DNA of 64,000 nucleotides, taken from positions 13,656,364 through 13,720,363 of the forward strand of contig JAQFVV010000012.1 in assembly GCA_028023455.1 (NCBI GenBank), written 5' to 3'. A model generated the notes under the pieces. That model searched no databases. It saw nothing but the letters and a program-made list of their open reading frames with translations, and had not been told where the DNA came from. Below, one piece after another: positions 24,561 through 36,410 of this stretch. The translations under genes and the position numbers were made by a program. Numbering within the stretch: the first letter of the stretch is position 1; every line of letters begins with the position of its first letter. This stretch comes from Epiperipatus broadwayi (Eukaryota; Onychophora; Udeonychophora; Euonychophora; Peripatidae).

Positions 24561-26416
24561 TAAAATTACACATGAGAAAGAAAACACTGTATTTTGATGT
24601 AAAATAGTAAAAAAAATATATTACTGTGAAATATGCGAAATGAAGATAGATAATTAAATTAAAATTTGATTATAAATTATAAAACACCCTAAATCTTTAA
24701 TGCCTACCGCACATAAACTTCCATGCTTTAAAGCTTTTCTACATCAAAATCATAAACCTATGCAAATTTAAATCTGATCAAAAAACCAGAAGACATATGC
24801 ATCAAAGATTTATGTGACATTGAATACAAACATAGGGTGTTCATCAATATAGTTAAAATATTCTATTCCAGATTTAGAAACAGACTTTCACAGAGGGAAA
24901 AACCCTGAATAGTGCTTCCCTATACACCTACAATAAGAATAAGCAAAATTTATTCAGAAATATATAGTTAGCTTTCACAACTGTCCCATTCTTAACCACT
25001 TAATAAACAATACCAAGGAGAGGTTGCCCCTCCCCAAGAAATCCCAGGTAATAAATAAGGTCACATGTAGTAATATAAATTGCAGTTTACTTTGGGGAAT
25101 CTCCATCTAACAATGCAATGAGGGTGGCCCAGCACTTGATATCAGTATAACAAAACTGGAACTAATTCTGATATTGGATCTGTTTGTGGCATATGAATCT
25201 AAACAAAGCCATACATTTGAGCCTGCAGCAGCTGGCATTGTCTGTTTCAAAACACATAACATGAAGTGCAAAATCAAAGAGACTTGGCACATCCCAAGAA
25301 CATAAACACTATAAATAAGAAAGATTCCCCTTTCAACAAAGAGGATGTAAGTAGGCTCATTTACATTTTGTAAATAACACACTAAAAATTCCATCTCAAT
25401 AAATTATGTAATTCACTTTAGATGTTTTTTTTCTATGATTATGACTACAAGTTAGTTGAAAGAATGCTAAGCATACTGTGTTAAATAAATGAAGCATACA
25501 ATATTAAAAGGAATAAATTAGCTTTTTTAGTACACACAAGTTTATTTTTGAAAAATTAGTAATGTGAATGTATATTTAAAAAGAATTCATATGGAAAGTA
25601 GAACAGAAAATCAAAGTATGATTTTGGAGAGTGGATTGAGTTTTTGACTGCTGGAGTTTATTTAGTTGTATTTTCAGTACTGGTGATGGATAGGGGGTTT
25701 TGTCATTGGCTTGAGAGCAATGTTCTCATGCAGCTCCATGGAGTATTCTACCTCAACACTATACCAACTCATTTTCAAGTTTTGATATTTCCAGCAATTA
25801 ACATAATGCTGTACCATAAACCCATCTCTAAGAAAATGAGCAAGGCATAAGTTTTAAAGCTTTCTATTTACCAGTCTCTATGACTCAAAGGAGCAAGACT
25901 TTCGAAAGATTTTTGCATTATTTCTATTTTGGGTTATAGGTAGTTAATAGTGTCTAAAATGACATAGCCCTCCTGATTTTCATGCTGCATTGTGTACTTA
26001 TAGTCAGATGGCTGGATTCTTTATCTATCTCAGGATTGCAGATCACTAATCATTCTTTTGCTGTCAGATCTCTGGGAAAAGGTTTTGAAAAAATGGCTTG
26101 TTTTATAAACTTCTTTTTATGTACGTACATCTACTTAAAAATAAATAATAAAAATGTGAATAAAAACACTCACATATGCATCAGCAAGATAGAAATAAAA
26201 AATAAAGAATGGGAAATAAATAGATTAGACAAACTCAGATATTGAGAGTCGGGTTCAAAGAAAAGCAGATTAAGTATAATAATTATAGTTGCAATATTCA
26301 GCAATAGTGAAAGGTTGCATGAAGCGGAAGATGATGTGAGATTTACTTCATGAGATAATATTTAAAAAAAGATTTACATTCTTTTGAGGATATTAAAAAA
26401 GCAAAGATATTTTACA
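24561..26416. other. slightly GC-richer stretch, unassigned
   Basis: Open frames occur at about 25,107-25,394 (minus) and 25,644-25,850 (plus), but neither shows a domain or splice-framed exon. The composition suggests old transposon debris. Confidence 0.4.
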
Positions 26417-26551
26417 TTTGTTTGTTTTTTGTTTTTGTTTTTCTCATGTGTCATAGCATCAGCCAGGAAGCGAACTCACTAACTCGGGACAACTGCTTGT
26501 AAAGCAGGTGTCGCTGACCTCTCGACCACCAATGCTTGACGTTTGTTTGTT
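26417..26551 (-). mobile_element. retroposed tRNA-like sequence (tRNA pseudogene or SINE)
   Basis: On the minus strand 26536-26455 folds like a tRNA. AGCATTG at the start pairs with TGATGCT at the end over seven positions (two wobble pairs). A CTGC/GCAG anticodon stem holds the loop TTTACAA (anticodon UAC, valine-type if genuine). TGGTCGAGAGG fits the A box, and AGTTCGCTTCC fits the B box with one mismatch. The T stem is degenerate. An A-rich tail (GAGAAAAACAAAAACAAAA) follows and the repeat AACAAACAAA flanks both sides (26417-26426, 26542-26551), the pattern left by LINE-mediated retroposition. It is not a functional tRNA gene as it stands. Confidence 0.65.
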
Positions 26552-26819
26552 GTAAAGCCAATTTAATAGTTTTTCTTGAAGATTAAAAATGATCAAATAT
26601 ATTCTTCTATGTGATCAAAAAAAAGATCAGCAATCAACTGAAGAAACCCAGAGAAAAAAGATGACCATGTCAGCCCAATTACTATAAATATTTAAAGTTC
26701 TAATTATAAATTTATTTAAACACACATTGATTACGTAAGTAATATTCATTAAGGCTGTAGCCTCAAGCACATGCATATAAATATAAATATTTAAGGAAAT
26801 GAGAAAAATAATGAACAAA

Positions 26820-28760
26820 AAGAAGATAATAAAAAGGGAACAAAAGAAAGTTAAATGCTGCTAAAAAAAAATGGAAAAGGATAATAAAACGAAAGCAGAA
26901 GAGAAGAGGATAATAAAAAGAGAGCAAAAGAAAAAAGGGATATTAAAAAGAGAGCAGGAAAAAAGAAAATGATAATAAAAAAGAGCAGAAGAAATTAAGA
27001 ACGCAAGGATGTAATCAGCAACAGTTAAGAATAATAGAAAATTACAATCAATGGATGTGGATTAAAATGGAGTATGTCGATCAGAAAAAAGTAATAAACA
27101 ATGAAATAATAAACTAAAGCATATGAAAAACTATCCAGAATATTACCCAAACAATGGAAGAATATAAAAAAGCAGAACTAAAGAATAGAAAAAAGTGCTC
27201 AAAATTTTAAATGTGGATGGAAATGAGAAAAAAATAAAACAAAGCAGATAAAAAAAAAGTTGATATTATAGATTGAATGCAGGAAATAATTCAAGAGAAA
27301 GATGAAAAGATACATCAATTATTGGAATTTAGAAGTGAAAGAAAAAGTAATAGAACAAATGCAGTTTCAATTATCAAGAATTAAGAATAAAAGTGAAAAT
27401 GGAAAAAGGAATGAAGAAATACAAAGAATCAGTAGGAAACTAACACAGAAATAAAAAGTTAAAAGATTCCAGTCAAACAACATGTGAAAAAGTTGTTAAT
27501 CATCTGGAAAAGATAGATGTTGAAAGTGAAAAGTTAAAAAACCTCCAATTTTTAAAAGAATTGGAAAATAGAGTTCAGATAGTGTCAAATTTATGAAACT
27601 CAAAATAATGGTTAAAGAGAAGGTCCAGTTAATCTCTGCACCTCATAATGAGGCACATAATTTAGTGAACCAATTCCTGAATATAAGAACATTTAAGGAT
27701 CAGGCTAGTAAAGCCAATAAAAATATATTAGGTTAAATATGGTGCCAGAAAAAAATAAGACATCAATAGCACACAGCATCTCAGTCATGATGAGATTACT
27801 TATTTACCAAGCCTAGTACTTTTGAAAATTATAAAGAGACAATATTGATCAGTTATTAAACTGAAAAATATCAGTATATAGTGTACTAAGTTTCGCAGGA
27901 AAGATATTAACCTGGAAAGACATTAACCACTTTCTTCAGATTACAAGTGGCTAGATTGAGAAGTGTAACTGCCTATCCGCTAACTGAAGGTTAGATCATT
28001 CGAATATAATATTTATCTCTTAATGTTGATAAGATGCTGATTGGTACTGATTGCCTATATGCGGATCAGGTAACTAAGCTGCTTAATACACTTGATTTAA
28101 GCACTCAATTAACAGAATGTTTCAGTTACAACATATAAAGTTATAATCAAAAAAAAAAAAAAATCCATAAATAAATGAAGAAATGAAACACACATTGTGT
28201 ATATTAATGAGAACACCTAGATTTCTTCAATTTTGGAAACAGAAAAAAGGTGAAGAACAGGTAGAATGGGGAAAAGGAGAATAGTCAAGCATTCACAAAA
28301 TTACCTGAGACCAAGCAAATCAAATACTCCTGACAGATCTTTCTATCCAGGAACAAATACATACTTAAGTACAGGAAGATCAGAAGAAGCATAATCAAAT
28401 CCAGCCTGAGAAAATAAACAGGGATTACGAAGATGGTAGAGGATACTTTAATTCAGAAAATGAGAACACTATCTCCATTTAAAAAGTTGTGGGACAAGAG
28501 CAAAAGATGACACTTAGTGTGCAGCAATGAAGATGGTTTACTCATCAATGACCTTGGATCAGTTTTAAGACAAAATGATTTATAAAATGCTGAATTACTT
28601 ATATATGAGAAATGTAAAAAGCACTCAATCACTGGATGTAATCTCCCAAAATAAATGAAATAATTCCAGTTTGCTATAAAAAGTGCAAAAGTGACTAACA
28701 ACTAATCAATAAATTGGGAAACAATAAAATGGTCCAAATACCACAATTCTAGCCATTAGC
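26820..28760 (+). pseudogene. purine-rich tandem repeats and decayed retroelement
   Basis: From 26,820 to about 27,000, units of the form GATAATAAAAAG-GAGCA-AAGAA repeat roughly every 40 bp. The sequence then reads as Lys/Glu-rich coiled-coil-like fragments similar in style to the gypsy gag head at 30.8-31.4 kb. A KMLIGTDCLYAD-like protease-end motif lies near 28,030. A segment near 28,560-28,680 (LLIYEKCKKHSITG) vaguely resembles an integrase zinc region. Everything is broken by stops. Assignment to an LTR retrotransposon is tentative. Confidence 0.35.
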
Positions 28761-30366
28761 TGATAGTAATAAAATTTGCATGAATTGTAGGATCTTGAGA
28801 GAAAAAATCTTGATGCATTGCCTAGTCTATTCCCTTTAAATAAAAAATAACTGGTCTGAAATAAAGATAAAATACTAGTGATAAATTAGCATATATACTT
28901 GATATAGTAAGTGTATATTGAATGAAGAAGCTTATTTAAAATTCTTTTAAAAAAATATGTGCATGCATGTGGGGGAGAGGTGAAATATAGAAAAACATCT
29001 TACTTCAATTCAGTAAGCAAATAAAGATAGATAAAACTTATTTATTAAAATGAATTTTAATAAAATAATTAATCCATGTAAGATTGCTTAAGTTAAAGCA
29101 AAAGAGCTTGAAATATTTTTTTAAAAATAAGATTTGTAGATAACAAAAAATGAATCTACAAATCTGGTTACTATTAGGGATTAAAGGATAGAAAAAAGTC
29201 TCCAATTTATTCTGCAGTTTTTAAATTGTTAATGTATTATGTATTTAAGAAAAATGTAAAAGCATTCAAAAAAAAGATTAAATGGTGTGACATTCTTTCA
29301 TCAGAGATGTATAGGGATTTTAAAAATCAGTATAACTCTGATTCTTAAAGAGAAGACTTTTCACTTTGTGAACTCTAACATGACTGAAAAATATATCACT
29401 GTTTGGAAATTTATGCTGCTATAATTGATTAAATATAAATCGTCTTTGATAAAAATGGACCATTTGCTTTACAGATAACTATTATTTGTTAATACACTTG
29501 CAGAAAATAATTAATCTAAAGTGTAACAACTTGCCCATAAATTATGTAGCCATTTTCTGAAAATTGTCCGAGTTTGAATTTAATGCCATAACTCTGGATT
29601 AACTAAAATGGTAATGAAGGGTGTGTAAAAACCCATTTTTTTTAAAAAAACAGAACATTTAAAATAAAACAAGTTGAAAGAAAAACATCACAAGTTTTCC
29701 CCCCACGTCGATCAATAATGTGGGATTCTAAAAAAACATTTTATCACAGTAAGACTATTCATTTTGAAACTTTAAAAAAATATACAGAAAAGGCCTTAAT
29801 CAGTACAATCTAATTGCTGTAACAGAAGGTAGTTCATATGTATTAGTTGCTAAGTTACTTTTATCTATTCACTTTTTATATGCTTAACTAGTGTTTGAAT
29901 GTATTCTAAGATAATTATTCTTAACTTTGTGCGTGTCAATGTGTGTCAATCATAACTTAAATGGTTGTTAGTTTTCAAAATTTAAGTTGTCAGTGCCATT
30001 TTATAAAGCAGGTTGCATTTTAAATGTTCATTTTAGTGCTTATCATTTCCATGTTTAACAAAAGAAAAAAAAATTGGAGAATATTTAACCACTGAGCAAA
30101 TGCTGAATGTTATTGTGAATCGAGGGATTATAGTATTTGAAAGTGGTCCATTCAGCATGGCTCCATAGTAAAAGCTGAAAATGCATGCCTTTTTATTTAT
30201 ATTATTTCTAAATGGTAATGCTATGTTGTATCACTAGTGTTGACTTTGTGAAAGTGATTGGAAAATATAACCTGTTTCTGGTTCGATCATCTATTCTTAT
30301 CTACTTTATATATGACTATGAGACTTGCATTGATTAGCCATATTTAACTGTAGTCTCTCCACTTAC
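28761..30366. other. AT-rich stretch, no gene seen
   Basis: No domain, repeat or convincing exon. Probably intronic to the minus-strand gene. Confidence 0.45.
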
Positions 30367-30443
30367 CGGTACAATAAAATGGTAATACTCATGTGGCTGG
30401 ATTAATCCATTTTTACCTGAGAATTCAGGACAAAAATGACTTC
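30367..30443 (-). CDS. candidate internal exon of an unidentified host gene (77 nt)
   Basis: On the minus strand a CACACATTAG acceptor precedes 30443 and an excellent donor, CCG|GTAAGTGG, follows 30367. Only one of the three frames is open: two leftover bases, then 25 codons (SHFCPEFSGKNGLIQPHEYY and onward to FIVP), ending in phase 0. The peptide has the look of a folded domain, but I do not recognise the family. Its entering phase fits an upstream exon ending with one extra base, which is true of both the 37.51 and 47.61 kb candidates. Confidence 0.6.
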
Positions 30444-31439
30444 CTAATGTGTGATGTGATATTATATGTATATAAGAGCAGATTCTGAGAAAAGTAAATA
30501 TAAAAATGTGACTAAATTTTAGTGGATACATAAATATACTTTTTTTTAATACATTATAATTTTATTAATTATAAACAAGTTCAAATATTTATGAAAAGGT
30601 TTGCATGTTTATATTAGGAATTGGTGGACTATACTAGATATCTAAATGTATATAATAGTAATATTGTTATTATCAGTGGTAAATAAAAATGTAACAATTT
30701 AATATTGTTATTGTTTTTTTATTTCCTGCATAACCAAAATAAATAAGAGTATTATACATATAAATTAAATGATTACCAGATCAAAAAAGAAAAAAATTGG
30801 AAAAAGATTCAATAATTAGATTAACCAGGAATGCAAGAGTCAGAAAAATCAAGAGCTAAAGCTGTAACAAACAAAATTAAATCTATTGAAGCAACACAAC
30901 AACACCCATTGTTGACATAAAACTGTTATATAACTTGATTAATGAGAGGTATAAAAAAATTGTTAAGTTTGAAGAAACTCAGCAAATGATCTGAGGAGTT
31001 AATGAAAAAAGTAGAGTATGATAGACACATTCTTGGAGAAATGTGAGAGGAGATTAAGTTAATTGAAAAAAAACAAGAAAAGTATAGTAAAAAGATAAAA
31101 AGATAAATATGCAAGTGATAAAGAATGACAAATCAATAAATGAAATACAAGAAAAGATAGAAAAGATAAGTGCAAAGTTAAATGATTTATAAATTGATTG
31201 AGAAAAAGCAATGTGTGAGAATCAGCAAATAAAAAAAGAACAGATAAAGGAAATCAAAGCAGATATAATACATCAGTTTGGCAAAATAGATGCTGAACAA
31301 GGAAGAATAAAAAAAACAATGAAGAACATGAAGTTGAAAGACCTAGTATTAAACAGTCATAAAGCTCATTATAAAAAAAAAAAAAATACTAAAATCTGAA
31401 AAGACTGAAGTTTACAGTTTTCAAAAATCAGCCCCAGTA

Positions 31440-31720
31440 TAAACCAGTTCTTAAAGATTGTGTTTAAATGTCAAACAGGTGAAGTTCCTGTAGAACATCT
31501 ATATAGTTTAGAAGAATATTTTTAACTAAATGTGATGTCAAAAGAATGTAAGTTAGCCATCATAAGTAGTCACTCATAAAATGATGCTCTGGCATGAAAG
31601 GATTCTCTATTTGATAAGTCACATTTCAACGATATAAGGATGCCTTGATAAATAACTTCTTGTGAGAAGAGGGACAAGAGGCTGTCAAGTACCAGATAAT
31701 ACAGGAAAAGCTACTCTCTG
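31440..31720 (+). pseudogene. gypsy gag core remnant
   Basis: The translation shows VPVEHLYSLEEYF, a stop, then KECKLAII-S, matching in order the APIEHIKSLERYF and KLAIACS core of the gag fragment at 1-870. Stops are frequent. The preceding frame at 31,211-31,399 is Lys/Glu-rich, as expected for the gag head. Confidence 0.6.
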
Positions 31721-32452
31721 TTATTTAGAAGGCAGATAGCAAAGTTATGAACACTAGATGCTTGCAGTATGACAGTGTGAGATTTATAAATAATGTGTCA
31801 TAATCTGCCCTTTAAAATTGAACAAACATTCATAAATACAAAATAAAAAAACCAGAGCAAGTAGCTGAAATCCTAAATGCACTGGATACAAGTACATAGC
31901 CAATCAAGTAGGCAGTCTGAGAAAACTCATGACCAAGCTTATATCAATGTTCTGGAATTTGGAAATAGAGAATTTAGACAAAATAAAAATAAATTAGGGA
32001 TATTAAGCAGGCAACTGCTAGCATAAGAGATGATGATCATGTGATGTTTAATGGTTTAAATTATGGATATCATGAAAAAGATGCTGGTCAAGTGAAAATC
32101 AAAAACAAAATAAGTCAAGGTGAACTGGAAGTGAAACTACAATTAATAAAGTTATGAAGCTTCAACCAAATGTGTATCACTTATAGCTGAATATAGTTAT
32201 GATCATGCTAGTAAAATTAAAAAGAAAATGAAAATGAACCTCGAAAAGTTGTTCATCTCAAGGCTCAGAAATGCATGAGGAATAATAAAACAGATATTAA
32301 ATCAATATCAAACTTGACATAAACCTGGGATGATCATGTGCCTCTCTATGCAAACTAGAATTGTCCAAAATTAATTTAATTTTAAAAATTCCCATTGGAC
32401 TCTGTCAGCCAGATATCTATTATGTCAGAAGTGTACACTAAAATTTGTCTCA

Positions 32453-32780
32453 GTGAATCTAAAGATATTACCTTTGAAGGTAGTAAAAGTAATCCTAGCT
32501 GATAATTGTAAAACCAAGTTGGTGACCAAACAAATTTGGATACAATTTAAGCTCAACAAAAAAATTGTTGTGCATCATGTCTTTCTAATTTTACAAGAAC
32601 TTATCCATGATGTAATATTGGGATCAGACTTTGTCCATAAATCCAGTTGTGTATTGGATTATTCAAGGGATTGTGTGCTGTGGTGGAAAAAAACTTCACT
32701 TTATGACCAAAATCATGTGCACCTCTATGATGGTATGCTGCTTGAATGGATTGGCAATTCACATGATGATAGAGGATAAA
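32453..32780 (+). pseudogene. retropepsin-like protease, C-terminal half
   Basis: The frame contains HDVILGSDFVH, the (I/L)LGxDF signature near the end of gypsy aspartic proteases, preceded by a VHHVFLILQEL strand. The catalytic D(T/S)G triad is not visible upstream, so the enzyme is incomplete. Confidence 0.6.
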
Positions 32781-33039
32781 ATTAAGGCATCAAAACTAAT
32801 TAAAGATGAAATGAGTGACCAGTTGCAATCTACTTTGGTGCACTATTGACATAATCTTTCAGGTAAAATAAAAAGGTTTAAACACAAAATCTGGATACTT
32901 CAAATTCAAACTTAATATGCTAAATCTTATCCAATGCCACATCAATATAAACTGGAGGTAAAAAAAACTGAAACAAAAATATAAAAGGGGGTACTATCTC
33001 CAAATGCTCATCTTCATATAGTAATCCCATTATAGTAGT

Positions 33040-34230
33040 ATCAAAAACAGGTTTATTTAACTATGTTTACAATAAAGAAAAAATTATAAAATAACATTAA
33101 ATTTGGCAATACATTTATAAACCATTAAATTACTTAATGTCCAATATTAATAAGATTCCATGTGGAATTTGCTATTAGGTGAGGAGCTAACTTCAAATCT
33201 CTTTCTTTGATATCTTTTAATTTTTGTAAAAAAATTAATGTTGGATCAGGTATAACAGACTTGAAGATTATGAAGCATCTGACAAACCATAGACAGAAAG
33301 TGATGAAAGTTGCACTTCTTATAATTGCAAAATCCCCATAAGCAAAACCTTTTATGAGTGTGTTGATAATTGGATGTTTTGGTGTATAAATTTTATTAAT
33401 CAATATTCTACAGCCCTGAAGAGAGGAACAATTGTTGAAAATGTGAAATATGGTATCATCCTCCCTATGGCAGAGTGAGCAAACAGGGTCCAAAGATGAA
33501 AAACCTCTATACATCACAAGAAAGTGGCTTGTTGGAAGGGCATTGAGATTTAGCTTTAGAAGAAAGTCCAAATATTTTGGCTCTAGATTACATCTTTTAT
33601 ATTTCTTTATAAGATCGGAAGTTTGCACAGGTGAGAATGCTATGATCTGGGATAATTGTTGAAAAAAAAAGAGAGGCATCCCAATTGTAGGGTGAGAATT
33701 TTTGAATGTCAATTAGACTGCCAACCACATACAGAAATCCCATTAAGTCTTTAATGGGTTATTTTCTGTGACAGAACAAAGTGAATGAGGCAGCGCCCTT
33801 CCCTTAACTGAGCAAGAGAGTTTTTTCTGGTAAATTTTGATGAAAATTTAGAACCAGTGAAGCAATTCGGGGACAACATGAGAGGGGGTTTTTCAAATAA
33901 TGATGTATAAACTTTTGAAAGTGAATCAATTATTTTTCTTGCGACAGAATCGATTATTTCCTCTGCTGCTGGAGAGACTCTTGGTAAACCCAAAATTTTG
34001 TGGCAACGTGAAAAGGAGGAAGGATTTTAGGAAAGTTTCTTTTGTTTGGTTGATTTTCTGAGGGTAAACACTGCCCACACCAGGGTAGTGCGAAGGTTAT
34101 TGCGAGATACAATCCAGGAAGATTCATCTCAAAGATTAAGGAGGTGAGAGGAGGGGGGGACCCTGTGGCGCGGGGGGGAGTGAATTTCCATTTAGAAATT
34201 GCAAAGCGTTTAATAGAAGGTTGACGGTCA
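33040..34230 (-). mobile_element. non-LTR retrotransposon 3' part inserted in the gypsy element
   Basis: A minus-strand frame of 192 codons (33,712-33,134) carries CSLCHREDDTIFHIFNNC. This C-x2-C-x8-H-x4-C pattern is typical of the zinc-binding region after the RT in many LINE ORF2 proteins (zf-RVT). LLKLNLNALPT precedes it and hydrophobic FITFCLWFV follows. A further minus frame (33,993-33,751) may be the upstream part, separated by a stop. A GC-rich patch with poly-G lies at about 34,145-34,190. Its position between gypsy protease and RT shows it inserted into that element. Clade uncertain. Confidence 0.6.
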
Positions 34231-34239
34231 TTTAGTAGT

Positions 34240-35160
34240 TAAGCAAAAGAATGGATCAGTGAGATTGTTGAGAAAAAATGTCAATTAAATAAAATAATAG
34301 AATCTGACTATAACATTCCTCCTCCCATCCATGAGTTGTTGAGAAGATTCAAGGATAAAAAATATTTTCTATCTCTGAATTAATCTCATTATCGGCTAAT
34401 TAAATTCCATGCAAAGACTCACCAATACACTGCATTTTAATATGAGGGCTATTCATACCAATTCAACTGAACGACTCTTGGTTTGATTGTGAAGGGTTAG
34501 TAAAATGTCTAGATCAAATCTTATCTCATAAGAAACATATTATAACAATATATATCGTTGATGCATTGGTGGCATCCAGTGACTTAAATAAACATACAGA
34601 GCACCTGGAAATATTTTTCCAAAAGTGCAATTGAAAGGGCATTAAAATTAACTTAAAGAAAACTATATTAATCACTAATGAAGTCAAATTTTTAGGACAT
34701 ATTCTGATCTCATCCAGAAAAGATCCAGGCTATTAAGAAATTTTCAACAGCAAATAAAATTCTTTTTAGGATTGTGCAACTTTTACAACTGTTTTTGCTA
34801 GGAATTTGAAGAAGTCATCGAATCATTATTGCAAAAAAAGGTACAGTAAAAATGAATTCCAAGCATGATAAAGCTTTTGAAAATATAAAAGCCAGCTTTT
34901 TGAAGCAAATAATACTTGCATTCCCACATTTTAATAAATTCTTTATTGTCCATATTGATAGTACTAGGTAGGGATTAGAAGTTATTTTATCCCAAATCCA
35001 GGAGAATGGCCAAACTGTAATTCTCTATTTCATAAGCAATTTACTAAAAGTTCTGGAGATCAATTATATTGTAGCTGAAAGAGGTCTTAGCATGAGCACA
35101 AAAGTTTACACAATTTTTATTAGGATCTGAGATTATTGTAATCACAGTTAACTAGTAGCC
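34240..35160 (+). pseudogene. gypsy reverse transcriptase and RNase H remnant
   Basis: Motifs in order: HYRLIKFHAKTHQYTAF then TTLGL (RT fingers/palm), IYVDALVASSDLNKHTEHLE (the catalytic YVDD reads YVDA), KINLKKT, VKFLGHI, and GLCNFYNCF. The RNase H segment has AFPHFNKFFIVHID-ST then ILYFISNLLKVLEINY-VAERG. Changes such as YVDA and several stops mean it is inactive. Confidence 0.8.
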
Positions 35161-35289
35161 AGATGTTTCATTGGAGTGTTTTTACAGGAATTCATTTATA
35201 ACATCAAATAATGTAAATGGTCTGAGAAAATAATTGCACATATTCTAAGTCTCAATCCAATTCTGCCAATTTAAAAATACCTTAATCTT

Positions 35290-35910
35290 TAATTTCATTT
35301 ATATATATATATAGTAATGGTACAAAAAAAAGGGGCAACATGGTGAGTTGGTTATCATCATTATCTGCATTGAATGCAAATATAAATAAAACATAAAAAA
35401 AATAAGGAATGATAACATAATATAAAAGAAAAAAAATGTATAAGGAGCATGAGACCAGCAAAGAATAAAAATTTTAAAAATAATACCTATAAGCTGTATC
35501 ACCAGCATAACACAAGAATAATCAACAGTCATACCCTATGACTGAATTTAAGAGGTACATTATAAACAGGCCACTTATTTAGCCACTTCCAAATTTAAGC
35601 ATGATATACTCCAATCCTCTCTCTACATACACATCTTTAAATGCTAATCTATTAATTATAATTTTAAAAAATGCTAGGATACTGATAAATGCTGATCATC
35701 ATCAATGCTCTAGAAATATGGTACTATGAGCATACAGGCCAACTATAAACTAAATTTTCTCTTAACAAAAAAAAATCAAATGAAGTAAATGTACTATAAA
35801 AATGATCTTGATCTTTGCACCACCCAGAGAATTATCAGGATGTCCAAATACAAACATAAACCTTACCATATATATAAATCAACTGTTAGTGCTCTAGAAT
35901 TTGCTTAAGA
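35290..35910 (-). repeat. dispersed repeat family A, copy 2 (inverted)
   Basis: Reverse complement of the 24.04-24.56 kb repeat, collinear over several blocks. It ends about 50 bp before the hammerhead-bearing element. Confidence 0.75.
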
Positions 35911-35971
35911 TCATGATGACCTTGCATAACTAAGGTTTCTTTATATACATTGTATGTATTTTTAATCTAAT

Positions 35972-36034
35972 GAATATCCTAGCACCTCACTGACGACACT
36001 AGATGCAGAAACCGGTCTGGGGTTGAGGATATTC
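35972..36034 (+). ncRNA. hammerhead ribozyme, left repeat
   Basis: Core boxes: CUGACGA 35990-35996, GAAA 36008-36011, GUC 36015-36017 with predicted cleavage after 36017. Stem I pairs CCTCA (35985-35989) with TGGGG (36018-36022). After a small internal loop, GAATATCCT (35972-35980) pairs with AGGATATTC (36026-36034), nine perfect pairs. Stem III is the minimal ACC/GGU with no loop, a form known to work best as a dimer. Stem II is poor here (one pair plus mismatches around a UAGAU loop), so activity may be reduced. Confidence 0.8.
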
Positions 36035-36347
36035 TCAAAGCTTGTTAAGAGGTTGTTTTGCAGGCTCTATGTATAACATTTGTAAATACAAGCTTTATTA
36101 AAATTAGGTCATGTGACATCTGACTTGATTTTTTATTATTTTATTTTTTGCTATTAAGGCTTTGGTGATTTTATATTGCTAAAGCTATTAATATATGGTG
36201 TATCTGAACTTAGTTCAGTCCCATATGGCTATTTAAGTTAGATAGCTGGATTTTTAGACATGTGGATATCTGAAAGTTTCAGATTTTCTTCTCAATAGTT
36301 ATACATTAGATAAAATGCTGGGCTTGTCCTAGTATTTTTAATCTAAT

Positions 36348-36410
36348 GAATATCCTGGCACCTCACTGATGACGCTAGATGCAGAAACCGGTCTGGGGTT
36401 GAGGATATTC
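36348..36410 (+). ncRNA. hammerhead ribozyme, right repeat
   Basis: Core boxes: CUGAUGA 36366-36372, GAAA 36384-36387, GUC 36391-36393 with predicted cleavage after 36393. Stem I: CCTCA/TGGGG plus GAATATCCT (36348-36356) with AGGATATTC (36402-36410). Stem III is ACC/GGU. Stem II has two G-C pairs, a C-A mismatch next to the core and a UAGAU loop. A single T at 36373 would restore a three-pair UGC/GCA stem, so this copy is nearer the likely ancestor. Confidence 0.85.

Larger units (their letters stand above)
30790..35240 (+). mobile_element. Ty3/gypsy element, decayed, split by a LINE
   Basis: A plus-strand LTR-type element in the usual order. It has a Lys/Glu-rich coiled-coil gag head (30,800-31,400), a gag core (EHLYSLEEYF near 31,495-31,525) and a protease end (about 32,450-32,780). 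After a minus-strand LINE insertion come RT and RNase H (34,240-35,160). Integrase is not seen. No LTRs were identified. Many stops and frame changes. Confidence 0.7.

Noticed and set aside
25107-25394. 95-codon minus frame
   Set aside because: Low similarity to any family I know. Hydrophobic composition is typical of chance frames in this DNA.
26160-26200. Strong minus donor ATAT|GTGAGT at about 26,168
   Set aside because: No AG acceptor occurs within a reasonable distance upstream.
33450-33662. 70-codon plus frame
   Set aside because: It is the complement of the LINE zf-RVT coding region.
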